Shown here in pieces: positions 35,513 through 44,528 of a DNA stretch of 64,000 nucleotides. Both the position numbers and the translations under genes were made by a program. Positions within the stretch are counted from its first letter, which is position 1; each line of letters starts with the position of its first letter. Below the pieces are notes generated by a model. The model worked only from the letters and a program-made list of their open reading frames with translations. It did no database searches and was not told where the DNA came from. The DNA is from Flavobacteriales bacterium. Lineage in GTDB: Bacteria > Bacteroidota > Bacteroidia > Flavobacteriales_F > PHOS-HE28. Location: contig JADJLR010000002.1 of NCBI GenBank assembly GCA_016710015.1, positions 372,001-436,000 on the forward strand. Direction: 5' to 3'.

Positions 35513-35997
35513 GCCAAGCGCTTCAATTGGCTCCCGTAGAGCGCGGTCACTGCCACGGTCATCAGCGGACCGAAGACCCCCAAGAAAGAGGCCGGCAACA
35601 CCAATAGCGGGGCGAAAAGACCGACCAACTGGGCACCGGCGTACAAGTAGAACCCATTCTTCTGTCCCTTCCAAATACCCACCATTCCGATCAACCGGAC
35701 CACGGTCCGAACAAGGAAGATCAGCATCAATGTAACACCACTGGAGTGCAGGATCACCGCCATTTCTTCCAACATCGCGGCTTGATCACCTTGCAGATAT
35801 TGGGCGGCCGCATCATTCATCAGTTGAACGAATTCCTCCAAGGGTAGGCGCCCCACGGCCGTCATTCCGAGCATCCCCAGAAGATAGATGAGGATGAAAA
35901 GGCCGGTATTGATGAAGGTGAGAATGCCTAGGACCGAGATCAGGTCCGGTCGTTTGGTGCTACCGGAGGCATCGGGTAGATAGGTGGTTTCTGCCAT
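35509..35997 (-). CDS. membrane protein of unknown function, 162 residues
   Basis: Four likely helices occur: about 21-47 (VLGILTFINTGLFILIYLLG), 82-104, 113-131 and 133-155. A soluble loop (residues 52-78, LPLEEFVQLMNDAAAQYL) lies between the first two. No family was recognised. The stop overlaps the GTG start of the esterase gene by 4 bp, which suggests translational coupling. A degenerate -7 element (CGAAGTTA on the plus strand at 36003-36010) lies just before the start. Confidence 0.7.
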   Translation of the reverse strand: MAETTYLPDASGSTKRPDLISVLGILTFINTGLFILIYLLGMLGMTAVGRLPLEEFVQLMNDAAAQYLQGDQAAMLEEMAVILHSSGVTLMLIFLVRTVVRLIGMVGIWKGQKNGFYLYAGAQLVGLFAPLLVLPASFLGVFGPLMTVAVTALYGSQLKRLA

Positions 35998-36040
35998 GTT
36001 GGCGAAGTTAAACGCCGGAATCGAAGTGACCGCAGCACCC

Positions 36041-36075
36041 TTTGATCCACCGTTCCTTTCGGATGGGTAGTTTTG
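36041..36075 (+). promoter_or_regulatory. promoter of lpdA
   Basis: A TTTG at 36041-36044 (-33) and TAGTTTTG at 36068-36075 (-7, exact TAnnTTTG) are separated by 23 bp, within the spacing tolerated in Bacteroidota. The ATG is at 36105, giving a short leader of roughly 20 bases. Confidence 0.55.
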
Positions 36076-36104
36076 CGGCCCAACAAGAACCAGAATCCAA
36101 CCCG

Positions 36105-37493
36105 ATGAGCTACGATGTCATCGTTCTCGGCAGCGGCCCCGGAGGCTATGTTGCTGCCATCCGTGCCAGCCAACTCGGCCTGAAGACCGCCATAGTGGAA
36201 AAGGAGGCCCTCGGTGGCATCTGCCTCAATTGGGGTTGTATCCCTACCAAAGCGTTGCTCAAGAGCGCCCAGGTATTCGAATACATCAAACACGCGAAGG
36301 ACTATGGCATCACTGTAGGTGCAAGTTCTCCGGACATGAAGGCGATCGTGCAGCGCAGCCGCGATGTGGCCAAGGGCATGAGCAACGGCGTGCAGTTCCT
36401 GATGAAGAAGAACAAGATCGATGTGATCATGGGCACCGGCATGTTGCAGCCCGGCAAGAAGATCGAGGTGACCGGTGCCGATGGAAAGAAGCAGGTCTTG
36501 GAAGGCAAGAACATCATTGTTGCCACCGGTGCTCGTAGTCGCGAACTACCGGCCTTGAAACAGGATGGCAAGAAGATCATCGGATACCGCGAAGCCATGG
36601 TGCTCGCTGACCAGCCCAAGAGCATGGTGGTGGTCGGTAGCGGTGCGATCGGCAGCGAATTTGCCTATTTCTACAACGCCATCGGCACCAAAGTGACGCT
36701 GGTGGAGTTCCTTCCGAACGTAGTACCTGTGGAGGATGAGGATGTAAGCAAGCAATTGGAGAAGAGCTTCAAGAAGCAGGGGATCGAGGTGATGGTCTCT
36801 TCCGAAGTGACCAAGGTAGATACCAGCGGTAAAGGCTGCAAAGTGACCATCAAGACCCCGAAAGGCGATCAGACGGTCGAGTGCGAGATCGTCCTGAGCG
36901 CGGTGGGTATCGCTGCGAACATCGAAGGCATCGGTCTGGAAGCCGTGGGTATCGTTACGGACAAGGGCAAGATCAAGGTGGACGGGTACTACGCCACGAA
37001 CATCCCGGGCTATTTCGCCATCGGAGATGCCACTCCTGGCCAAGCCTTGGCGCATGTGGCATCCGCCGAAGGCATCATCTGCGTGGAGAAGATCGCCGGC
37101 CAGAACCCACACACACTGGACTATGGGAACATCCCTGGTTGCACGTATTGCAGCCCTGAGGTGTCCAGCGTCGGTATGACGGAGAAGCAGTGCAAGGAAA
37201 AGGGCTTGGACATCAAAGTGGGCAAGTTCCCATTCACCGCCAGTGGCAAGGCCGCCGCCGCTGGTGCCAAGGACGGTTTCGTAAAACTGATCTTCGATGC
37301 CAAGTACGGCGAGTTGCTCGGTGCGCACATGATCGGCATGAACGTGACCGAGCTGATCGCTGAATGCGTGAGCATCCGTAAGTTGGAAACCACCGGCCAC
37401 GAGATCATCAAGACCGTACACCCGCACCCGACCATGAGCGAAGCCATCATGGAAGCGGCAGCGGCAGCCTACGGCGAGGTGATCCACCTGTAG
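36105..37493 (+). CDS. lpdA: dihydrolipoyl dehydrogenase
   Basis: This FAD enzyme reoxidises dihydrolipoamide of the 2-oxoacid dehydrogenase complexes and reduces NAD. The start at 36105 (MSYDVIVLGSGPGGYVAA) is the FAD-binding GxGxxG. The redox-active disulfide is GGICLNWGCIPTKALL near residue 40; the NAD-binding GSGAIGSEFAYFYNA and the FAD-contacting GYFAIGDATPGQALAHVAS follow. HPHPTMSEAIMEAA near the C-terminus holds the catalytic His-Glu pair. Length is 462 residues, normal. Upstream codons from 36042 would lie over the promoter. Confidence 0.95.
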   Translation: MSYDVIVLGSGPGGYVAAIRASQLGLKTAIVEKEALGGICLNWGCIPTKALLKSAQVFEYIKHAKDYGITVGASSPDMKAIVQRSRDVAKGMSNGVQFLMKKNKIDVIMGTGMLQPGKKIEVTGADGKKQVLEGKNIIVATGARSRELPALKQDGKKIIGYREAMVLADQPKSMVVVGSGAIGSEFAYFYNAIGTKVTLVEFLPNVVPVEDEDVSKQLEKSFKKQGIEVMVSSEVTKVDTSGKGCKVTIKTPKGDQTVECEIVLSAVGIAANIEGIGLEAVGIVTDKGKIKVDGYYATNIPGYFAIGDATPGQALAHVASAEGIICVEKIAGQNPHTLDYGNIPGCTYCSPEVSSVGMTEKQCKEKGLDIKVGKFPFTASGKAAAAGAKDGFVKLIFDAKYGELLGAHMIGMNVTELIAECVSIRKLETTGHEIIKTVHPHPTMSEAIMEAAAAAYGEVIHL

Positions 37494-37561
37494 GGGTCGG
37501 ACTTGCACGTACTGGGCTATCGAATGATGACATCCACCTACGCTAAAGCTCCGGCGGACAC

Positions 37562-39439
37562 GTGTGCGGCATAGCCGGTTCCTTTCAGATCGACACTTCC
37601 CGGCCTGCCACAGGAGACCGGATCAACGAAGCATTGCGTCGCATCGCCCATAGAGGGCCTGATGATGAAGGCATCTATCGGAACGGAAGTGCCATTCTGG
37701 GCCATCGGCGGCTAAGTATCCTTGACGTGACCAATGCAGGGCACCAACCCTTCACTGACGAAGGAGGTCGCTTCACGATCGTGTTCAACGGCGAGGTCTT
37801 CAACTTCCAAGCGCTTCGAGCGGATCTTGAAGCACAAGGGCACAAGTTCCATAGCCAGAGTGATACCGAAGTGGTATTGCGGCTATACACGTTGAAGGGA
37901 CCTGCATTCTTGGACGATCTCAACGGTTTCTTCGCGTTGGCCATCCATGATGCCGAGAACGACACCTTGTTCTTGGCGCGTGACCGTTTCGGCGTGAAAC
38001 CCCTGTTGTGGAGCGTAGTGGATGGACGATTTCTCTTCGCCAGTGAATTGAGGGCCCTTCTGGCCTTGGGGGTGGAACGCAAGCCGGACCCGCTCTCGGC
38101 CCAACAGTACTTCGCCTACCATTACATCCCAGCGCCGAACACCGTCTTCCAAGGAACCCAGAAATTACTTCCGGGGTATGCCGTAAAGGTGTCCGCGAAA
38201 GGCGCTCAGGTGGAGCGGTGGTACGATGTGGCAGAGGCCAGCAAGCGGGTCAAAAAGACCTCCGACCCCAAGAAGACCCTCTTCGACCTATTGGACGATG
38301 CTGTACGCCTGCGGTTGATCGCAGATGTGCCCGTTGGCGCTTTCCTGAGCGGTGGTGTGGATAGCAGCATCGTGAGTGCCTTGGCTGCACGGCACCACAA
38401 GCACCTGCACACCTTCAGCATCGGCTACGCAGACGACCCCTTCTTCGACGAGAGTCCGTATGCCGAGGAGGTAGCACGCCACATCCGGAGCGACCACCAC
38501 ACGTTCAAACTGACGCGGGAGGAACTGGCGGAGAATTACACGCGGTTGTTGGCAGCGACCGACGAGCCCTTCGCCGACAGCAGTGCCCTCCCATCCTACA
38601 TGCTTTGCGAACGAACGCGCAAGCTGGTGACCGTGGCCGTAAGTGGCGATGGTGCGGATGAGGTATTCGGCGGATACACGAAGCATCAAGCCGAATTACG
38701 GTGGCGCTCGCCGGGAGCGAAAGAAAAGGCCGTGCAACTCCTTGCACCACTTTGGAAGGTACTACCGCGCTCACGCAACGGTGCCTGGCAGAACCGGTTC
38801 CGCCAACTCGACCGTTTCGCGCGACTCGCTTCCACACCGGAAGACCGACGCTTCCAGGAATTGGCCGCCTTCACCACCCACCAGGAAGCGGATGCCTTGG
38901 TGGCCGCTCCGACCGATGCACAGGCCATGGCCGCGCGCGACGCGATGTTCACCCAGGCCTTTCAACGCATGCCCGGCATGAACGGTGCTTTGCTCGCCGA
39001 CGTGCTCTCCACGCTGCCGAACGATATGCTGCATAAGGTGGACCTCACCAGTATGGCCCACGCGTTAGAGGTGCGCACCCCTTTCCTTGATCTCCGTGTG
39101 GTGGAATTCGCCTTCAGCCTGCCCCCAGAGGCGAAGCTGGTCAAAGGTTCCGGCAAACACATCCTGCGGGAGACTTTTGGACACTTGCTGCCCGCTAGAG
39201 TGATGACCCGCAGTAAGAAAGGATTCGAAGTGCCCCTTCAGGACCTGCTGCGTGGACCTTTGGCCGCATTCGTGGATACCACTGTGCGTAAGGATCCAGT
39301 GGAAGCCGCTGGCCTCAACTGGTCCGCTGCACAGGCCGTTGTGAGCCAACTTCGTTCCCGAACACCCGGGACATCACAGGCAACCTTACACGCCTTGCTC
39401 GTCTACCTAACGTGGTGGAAAGCCCACGTCGCAGCGTAA
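37562..39439 (+). CDS. asnB: asparagine-synthase-like glutamine amidotransferase 2
   Basis: Second AsnB-family member, 625 residues. The start codon is GTG (37562); it must be used because Cys2 is the glutaminase nucleophile (MCGIAGSF). The glutaminase domain has GHRRLSILDVTNAGHQP and IVFNGEVFNF; the synthetase domain has FLSGGVDSSIVSALA, AVSGDGADEVFGGY and EVRTPFLDLRVVEFA. It heads a plus-strand run with a GT4 glycosyltransferase 39 bp downstream and the capsule/exopolysaccharide genes after it. Sequence differs clearly from the copy at 30789, so these are old paralogues and not a recent duplication. Glycan amidation is plausible but unproven. Confidence 0.9.
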   Translation: MCGIAGSFQIDTSRPATGDRINEALRRIAHRGPDDEGIYRNGSAILGHRRLSILDVTNAGHQPFTDEGGRFTIVFNGEVFNFQALRADLEAQGHKFHSQSDTEVVLRLYTLKGPAFLDDLNGFFALAIHDAENDTLFLARDRFGVKPLLWSVVDGRFLFASELRALLALGVERKPDPLSAQQYFAYHYIPAPNTVFQGTQKLLPGYAVKVSAKGAQVERWYDVAEASKRVKKTSDPKKTLFDLLDDAVRLRLIADVPVGAFLSGGVDSSIVSALAARHHKHLHTFSIGYADDPFFDESPYAEEVARHIRSDHHTFKLTREELAENYTRLLAATDEPFADSSALPSYMLCERTRKLVTVAVSGDGADEVFGGYTKHQAELRWRSPGAKEKAVQLLAPLWKVLPRSRNGAWQNRFRQLDRFARLASTPEDRRFQELAAFTTHQEADALVAAPTDAQAMAARDAMFTQAFQRMPGMNGALLADVLSTLPNDMLHKVDLTSMAHALEVRTPFLDLRVVEFAFSLPPEAKLVKGSGKHILRETFGHLLPARVMTRSKKGFEVPLQDLLRGPLAAFVDTTVRKDPVEAAGLNWSAAQAVVSQLRSRTPGTSQATLHALLVYLTWWKAHVAA

Positions 39440-39478
39440 CGTGCGATACTGGGAACTCGGTACCTTCACCGCCCGACA

Positions 39479-40705
39479 ATGCCCCGCATCCTTCGCATCA
39501 TCAACCGATTCAACCTCGGTGGCCCGACCCACAACGCAGCTTACCTATCCAGGTATCTGCCGGGCGACTATGAGACCCTGCTTGTGGGCGGCAGTCAGGA
39601 AGCGACCGAAGAGGGCAGTCATCATATCCTAAAGGATCTAGGCATCGAACCGATCATCTTGCCTGAACTTCAGCGCGAGGTGGCACCGTGGCGCGACCGT
39701 GGAGCCTATCGGCGGATCAAAGAGTTGATCAAGGAATTCCAGCCCGATATCGTACACACCCATGCCGCGAAAGCTGGTGCGGTCGGTCGCATGGCAGCTG
39801 CCGACCTCGGTGTGAAGGCCATTGTCCACACGTTCCATGGCCATGTGTTCCATAGCTACTTCGGGCCCGTAAGGACCGCACTGTACAAGAACATCGAGCG
39901 GTTTCTCGCGAAACGATCCTCCCGGATCGTGGCGATCAGTGAGAGGCAGAAGACCGAATTGGTGGATGAGCACCGCATCACGGAATCGGAGAAGGTCTCG
40001 GTCATTCCCTTGGGCTTCGATCTGGGTCGCTTCCAGGCCGATCAACTTGCGAAGCGGGTTCTTTTCCGAAAGGTCTATGGCGTTGCCGAAGACGAGATCG
40101 CGATCGGCATCATCGGGCGGTTGGTGCCCATCAAGAATCACGACCTCTTCTTGGAAGTCATCGCCAAGGTGCGTTCCCGGACCGGCAAACGCATTCGAGC
40201 CTTCATCGTTGGTGATGGTGAGGAACGGGAACGGCTTCAACAGCGCGTGGGCGAACTGGGACTCAGCCAAGTACAAGGTCCGTACTTCAATGGGCATGGC
40301 TTCGGGCACGGGGTGAATGGAAAGGCCATGGTCGAGAGCGCACACGTGACCTTCACCTCCTGGATCAAGGAAGTGGATATCGTCAACGCCGGAGTCGATA
40401 TCGTGATGCTTACCAGTTTGAACGAAGGCACCCCGGTAAGCCTGATCGAAGCCCAAGCGGCCAATCGGCCCGTGATCAGCACCCGCGTGGGTGGGATCGA
40501 GAATGTGGTGAGGCCCGATCACACCGGATTCCTCAGCGAAAGTGGGGATCTGGATGGCTTGGCGAACCACCTCTCCCGCCTAGTGGAGGATAAGGCCCTA
40601 CGCCAACGTATCGGCAAGGATGGGTGGAGCCATGTGCGGGACCGGTACCATTACACCCGCTTGGTCCATGACACCGATGCGATGTACCGCTCGTTGCTGA
40701 ACTGA
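39479..40705 (+). CDS. family 4 glycosyltransferase
   Basis: A GT-B enzyme of 408 residues. The N-terminal domain begins RILRIINRFNLGGPTHNA, with the G-rich acceptor loop and later HTHAAKAGAVGRMAA. The C-terminal domain has IGIIGRLVPIKNHDLFL and the donor-binding E-x7-E segment NEGTPVSLIEAQAANRP. It most likely adds a sugar during surface-polysaccharide or LPS assembly. The ATG at 39479 follows the amidotransferase gene by 39 bp. A short insertion after YFNGHGFGHG (about residues 262-300) is odd for the family. The downstream gene is the export protein. Confidence 0.9.
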   Translation: MPRILRIINRFNLGGPTHNAAYLSRYLPGDYETLLVGGSQEATEEGSHHILKDLGIEPIILPELQREVAPWRDRGAYRRIKELIKEFQPDIVHTHAAKAGAVGRMAAADLGVKAIVHTFHGHVFHSYFGPVRTALYKNIERFLAKRSSRIVAISERQKTELVDEHRITESEKVSVIPLGFDLGRFQADQLAKRVLFRKVYGVAEDEIAIGIIGRLVPIKNHDLFLEVIAKVRSRTGKRIRAFIVGDGEERERLQQRVGELGLSQVQGPYFNGHGFGHGVNGKAMVESAHVTFTSWIKEVDIVNAGVDIVMLTSLNEGTPVSLIEAQAANRPVISTRVGGIENVVRPDHTGFLSESGDLDGLANHLSRLVEDKALRQRIGKDGWSHVRDRYHYTRLVHDTDAMYRSLLN

Positions 40706-40725
40706 CAATGCCCCGTCCGGATCGC

Positions 40726-40733
40726 TACTTTTG
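40726..40733 (+). promoter_or_regulatory. -7 element of the wza-wzc operon promoter
   Basis: TACTTTTG is an exact TAnnTTTG match 7 bp before the ATG at 40741. Transcription would begin at or next to the start codon, giving a leaderless message. No TTG lies at the right distance for a -33 box. Confidence 0.45.
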
Positions 40734-40740
40734 CCCGCAC

Positions 40741-41517
40741 ATGATGCGGACCATATATCGGCATGGGGCTACTGCCCTGCTCCTCGCCCTCCTGATCTCC
40801 GGTTGTACCATCAACCGGAATATCATGTTCAAGACGCCTCGGGATTACCAGTTCTCGGTATTCACCGATTCCATCCGGGCGAATTTGAAGCTGCAGCGCA
40901 ACGATGCCATCCAGTTCCGACTCTTCGCCAACGACGGCTTCAAGATGATCGATCTGGTCTCTGAAGGGGGTAGTCGCGAAGCCTCATTCATCCAACGGAA
41001 CGTGTTCACCTACAACATCGACAGCGATGGTTTGGTGAAGTTGCCGCTCCTCGGTCGTGTGAACCTTGTGGGTAAAACGCTGCGCGAGTCCGAAGTCTAT
41101 TTAGAGGAACTTTTCACCACGTACTACAACAGACCGTACGTGCAATTGCTTGTGTCCAACAGACGTGTGGTGGTCTTCCCAGGTGGAGGCGGAGATGCGA
41201 AGACCGTGACCTTGGATAATAACAACACCACGTTGCTGGAAGTGCTTGGTATGGCCGGTGGTCTCTCCGCACGTGCGAACGCCCACAAAGTGAAGGTATT
41301 CCGCTACGCTACATCCGGCGAACGCCTGATCTTCGAGTTCGACCTGAGCGACATCAGTGGCTTGAAGTATGCGGATATGGTGATGCAAGGGGACGACGTG
41401 GTCTATGTTCAACCGAATCCGGACATTGCGCGTGAGTTGGTCCGTGATCTGGCCCCGATCATCACGCTTCTCTCCAGCGTCCTGCTCGTGATCTCGGTTG
41501 GCCGCAACCTCCAATAG
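40741..41517 (+). CDS. wza: polysaccharide export lipoprotein (Wza-type)
   Basis: A Wza-family outer-membrane polysaccharide export protein. The start at 40741 (or 40744) yields a lipoprotein signal peptide with the lipobox LLISGC (Cys near residue 22). The Poly_export part includes NDAIQFRLFAND and NIDSDGLVKLPLLGRVNLVG, then SLBB-like sequence (VVVFPGGGGDAKTVTL, NTTLLEVLGMAGGLSARAN, GDDVVYVQPNP). A hydrophobic segment near the end (IITLLSSVLLVISVG) is common in Bacteroidota members. It sits 5 bp before the tyrosine autokinase gene, as expected for an export pair. Confidence 0.9.
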   Translation: MMRTIYRHGATALLLALLISGCTINRNIMFKTPRDYQFSVFTDSIRANLKLQRNDAIQFRLFANDGFKMIDLVSEGGSREASFIQRNVFTYNIDSDGLVKLPLLGRVNLVGKTLRESEVYLEELFTTYYNRPYVQLLVSNRRVVVFPGGGGDAKTVTLDNNNTTLLEVLGMAGGLSARANAHKVKVFRYATSGERLIFEFDLSDISGLKYADMVMQGDDVVYVQPNPDIARELVRDLAPIITLLSSVLLVISVGRNLQ

Positions 41518-41521
41518 GCGT

Positions 41522-43975
41522 ATGCTGAACGAGGATATCAATAGCAGGAATGTAAACCTGGATAGTTACAAGGAGCGTATCACGAATTTCAGCCAGGAAT
41601 TCGAACTCGGGCTCTTCATCTTCATCCTCAAGCGGAGCCTGATCTGGATCGTGCTCTGTGTGCTCACTGCCATCGCTTCGGCCTTCATCTACCTGCGCTA
41701 TACCGCGCCCATGTACGAAACACGGGCCCTGCTGCAGGTGCGCGAAAGCAATACGGCCAAGAAGGTATTGAGCATGAACACCTTCACGGATGAGACCAAC
41801 AACTTGCAAGCCGACGTAGAACTCATGCGGTCCAAATTCTTCATGGACCGGGTCTTGGCGAAACTTCCGTTGAAGGTGAGTTACTTCAATCAGGGGCAGA
41901 TCCTGACCGAAGAGTATTATCGGTTGTCCTTCTTCAAGGTTGAGGACCTACACGTGATCGATTCCACCATCGCCGATGTCCCCATCAATCTGGACATCTC
42001 CGACCGCAAGAACATGCGGATCTCGTACACCCTTGGGGCCTTGTACGATGTGCGCTTCGCACCGAATGAATTGGTCCGAACCCCGCACTTTACCTGCCAC
42101 ATCATCGTGGAGGATCATCCGAAGATCAAGGACCCCGAGGTGAACTTGAACCTCTTCTTCAGGATCAACTCCCATGAACACCTGTTGCAGCGCTATTCGT
42201 CCGGAGCGGTGGTCAACATGGTGGACCCCGTGGCGAAGACCGTGGAGGTCACCTTCAAGGATGAAAACCCCACCTTGGCCCGAGACCTCGTCCAGACCAT
42301 GGCCGAGACTTTCATTGCTTATGATGTCGAACGGCAAGGGGAGAGTGCGGAAAGCGTGATCAACTTCATCCGCTCCCAGAAGGATACCGTGTTCCACCAG
42401 CTCCGCGAATCGGAGGTGATGTTGCAGGAATTCCGTATCGATAACCAAGTCTCGGATCTGAAGCAGATGACTCCGATCTTCTTGGAACGATCCGAGAAGT
42501 ATGAGGACAAACGGATCCAGTTGACCATGGAGATCGAATTGCTCCGGGCCATGGCCGCTGCGACCGATAAGCCGATGCCCGAGATCAACTCCTACGACCT
42601 GCTTCCGATGCTCACCGGCACGGAGTACGAGGAGATCCTCTCGCGGACCATCAACACCCTGCTGGACCTTCTGCGCGACCGGGAACGGATGTACATGGAG
42701 GCCACGGACAAGAACCTCAATGTGCGTTCCTTGGAGCACCAGATAGAGGTGCAGAAGAAAGTGGCCTTGGAGAGTGTGCGGAATCTCTTGGAACGTGCGC
42801 AGAACAAACGCGATGCCGTGGATCGCATCCAAGCCGAGTTCGAGGGCCGCTACCGTGCCCTGCCCGAAAAAGAACTCGAATACGCACGCATCGAACGGGT
42901 ATTCTCCATCAATGAGAAGTACTACACCCTGTTGCTGGAAAAGGACATCGAATACCGAATCAGCAAGGCCGGTTTCGTACCCGAGAACCGGATCCTGGAA
43001 AATGCCGTGGTTCCAAGCTCCCCGATCTTTCCGAACCGGAACCTCATCCTCTCCTACTATTTGTCCACCGGCCTCATCCTGAGTTTCCTGATCGTGCTGA
43101 TCCGATACATCCTGCACGACAACATCACCTCGTTGCACGACATCGCCAAGCTGTCCAATGCGAGCATTTCCATTCTAGGGATGGTCCCCAAATACAAGAA
43201 GGAGATCCCCATTTCACAACTCCTGATCGACAAGAACCCGAAATCATTGATCGCGGAATCGTTCCGCACCATCCGGACCAATCTCCAGTTCGTGGACAAT
43301 ACCGATGGCGCGAAGACGATCGCGATCACCAGCACCATCTCAGGTGAAGGAAAGACCTTCGTGGCCATCAACCTCGCAGGTATCATTTCCTTTAGTGGGA
43401 AGCGCGTGATCATTCTGGACTTGGACATGCGTAAACCCAAGATCCATCTGGGCTTTGGCGTGGAGAACATCCGGGGCATGAGCACCTTGCTTATCGGAAA
43501 GGACCCGGTGGAGGCCTGCATCCAACACAGCTCCCTGCAAGGCTTGGACTTCATCACAGCGGGTCCCATTCCCCCGAATCCCTCGGAATTGATCATCAGC
43601 CAACGCATGAACGGGTTGATCGATGAACTCAAGCGCCAGTACGATGTGATCCTGATCGATAACCCACCGGTGGGCTTGGTGACCGACGGGATCCCGATGA
43701 TCCAACGTGCGGATTACCCCATCTACATCTTCCGTTCCGACTACAGCAAGAAACAATTCGTTCAGAACGTGGACAGACTGATCAACGAGAACAACATCAC
43801 GCGCCTCAGCACCATCCTCAATGGGGTGGATATCGAGCGCAACAAATACGGGTACAACTACGGCTATGGCTACGGTTATGGATATGGATATGGCCAAGGA
43901 TACGGCGGTGGGTACTATGAGGAACGGTCCGCCAAACCCTCCGGCCTGCTCGGTTGGCTATTCGGTCGCGGATGA
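41522..43975 (+). CDS. wzc: polysaccharide biosynthesis tyrosine autokinase (Wzc-type)
   Basis: Wzc-type inner-membrane co-polymerase and BY-kinase. I chose the ATG at 41522, just after the wza stop, because the frame's earlier ATG lies inside wza. One membrane segment is near residue 38-60 (LIWIVLCVLTAIASAFIYL), then a long periplasmic coiled-coil domain and a second segment near 510-530 (LSTGLILSFLIVLIRYIL). The kinase domain has Walker A ISGEGKTFVAINLAG, Walker A' ILDLDMRKPKIHL and Walker B VILIDNPPVG. The C-terminus is a Tyr/Gly-rich tail with 11 tyrosines, the usual autophosphorylation cluster. Length is about 817 residues, normal. Confidence 0.92.
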   Translation: MLNEDINSRNVNLDSYKERITNFSQEFELGLFIFILKRSLIWIVLCVLTAIASAFIYLRYTAPMYETRALLQVRESNTAKKVLSMNTFTDETNNLQADVELMRSKFFMDRVLAKLPLKVSYFNQGQILTEEYYRLSFFKVEDLHVIDSTIADVPINLDISDRKNMRISYTLGALYDVRFAPNELVRTPHFTCHIIVEDHPKIKDPEVNLNLFFRINSHEHLLQRYSSGAVVNMVDPVAKTVEVTFKDENPTLARDLVQTMAETFIAYDVERQGESAESVINFIRSQKDTVFHQLRESEVMLQEFRIDNQVSDLKQMTPIFLERSEKYEDKRIQLTMEIELLRAMAAATDKPMPEINSYDLLPMLTGTEYEEILSRTINTLLDLLRDRERMYMEATDKNLNVRSLEHQIEVQKKVALESVRNLLERAQNKRDAVDRIQAEFEGRYRALPEKELEYARIERVFSINEKYYTLLLEKDIEYRISKAGFVPENRILENAVVPSSPIFPNRNLILSYYLSTGLILSFLIVLIRYILHDNITSLHDIAKLSNASISILGMVPKYKKEIPISQLLIDKNPKSLIAESFRTIRTNLQFVDNTDGAKTIAITSTISGEGKTFVAINLAGIISFSGKRVIILDLDMRKPKIHLGFGVENIRGMSTLLIGKDPVEACIQHSSLQGLDFITAGPIPPNPSELIISQRMNGLIDELKRQYDVILIDNPPVGLVTDGIPMIQRADYPIYIFRSDYSKKQFVQNVDRLINENNITRLSTILNGVDIERNKYGYNYGYGYGYGYGYGQGYGGGYYEERSAKPSGLLGWLFGRG
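43847..43918 (+). repeat. Tyr-Gly low-complexity repeat in the Wzc tail
   Basis: A run of (G/N)Y dipeptides encoded mostly by ggc/gga/ggt and tat/tac codons makes a 72-bp near-tandem array with 11 tyrosine codons. Codons vary, which would limit DNA slippage compared with a perfect repeat. Confidence 0.8.
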
Positions 43976-44526
43976 TGCAGAAGGAACTCACCCCTTTGGA
44001 TGGACTCATCCTGCTGCGCCCACGGATCTTCACGGATGATCGGGGACATTTCTTCGAGTCCTTCAACAGTCGAGCCTTCAAGGAGCTATCAGGGATCACT
44101 GCGGATTTCGTTCAGGACAATGAAAGCATGTCGATCAAAGACGTGCTTCGGGGATTGCATTTCCAAGAAGAACCGTTCGCCCAAGGCAAGCTGGTTCGCG
44201 TGGTCCAAGGTGCAGTGGTGGATGTCTGTGTGGACATCCGCCCATCGAGTCCCACGTACGGGCAGCATTTCAAAGTTCGTCTGGATGCCACCGAGAAGGC
44301 GATGCTCTGGATCCCCCCCGGATTCGCACATGGATTCGTCGCCTTGGAGGAAGGCTCTGCATTCGCCTACAAGTGTACCGCGTATTATCACCCTGCCGCC
44401 GAACGTACCTTGTTGTGGAACGATGCCGATCTGGGTATCGACTGGGGCATTGCAGACCCGATCATCAGCGCGAAGGACAAGGAAGGAATGGCCTTCAAGG
44501 CGTTGAGAACGCAAGCACAGCGTTGA
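43972..44526 (+). CDS. rfbC: dTDP-4-dehydrorhamnose 3,5-epimerase (RmlC)
   Basis: RmlC converts dTDP-4-keto-6-deoxyglucose to dTDP-4-keto-rhamnose, a precursor for rhamnose-containing polysaccharide. The family's DDRGHFFESFN, HFQEEPFAQGKLVRVVQG, VDVCVDIRPSSPTYG and WIPPGFAHGFVALEE (active-site region) are all present. The ATG at 43972 overlaps the wzc stop as ATGA; the next ATG (43975) is an alternative. Length is about 184 residues, normal. rmlA, rmlB and rmlD are not in the window, so the rest of the pathway lies elsewhere or the epimerase acts on another sugar. Confidence 0.9.
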   Translation: MMQKELTPLDGLILLRPRIFTDDRGHFFESFNSRAFKELSGITADFVQDNESMSIKDVLRGLHFQEEPFAQGKLVRVVQGAVVDVCVDIRPSSPTYGQHFKVRLDATEKAMLWIPPGFAHGFVALEEGSAFAYKCTAYYHPAAERTLLWNDADLGIDWGIADPIISAKDKEGMAFKALRTQAQR

Positions 44527-44528
44527 CG

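Noticed and set aside
36546..37508. Minus-strand open frame of 320 codons opposite lpdA
   Set aside because: The sense strand is a complete, conserved enzyme; nothing supports the antisense frame.
41948..43138. Long minus-strand open frame opposite wzc
   Set aside because: Antisense to the autokinase gene; sequence is typical of shadow frames in GC-rich DNA.
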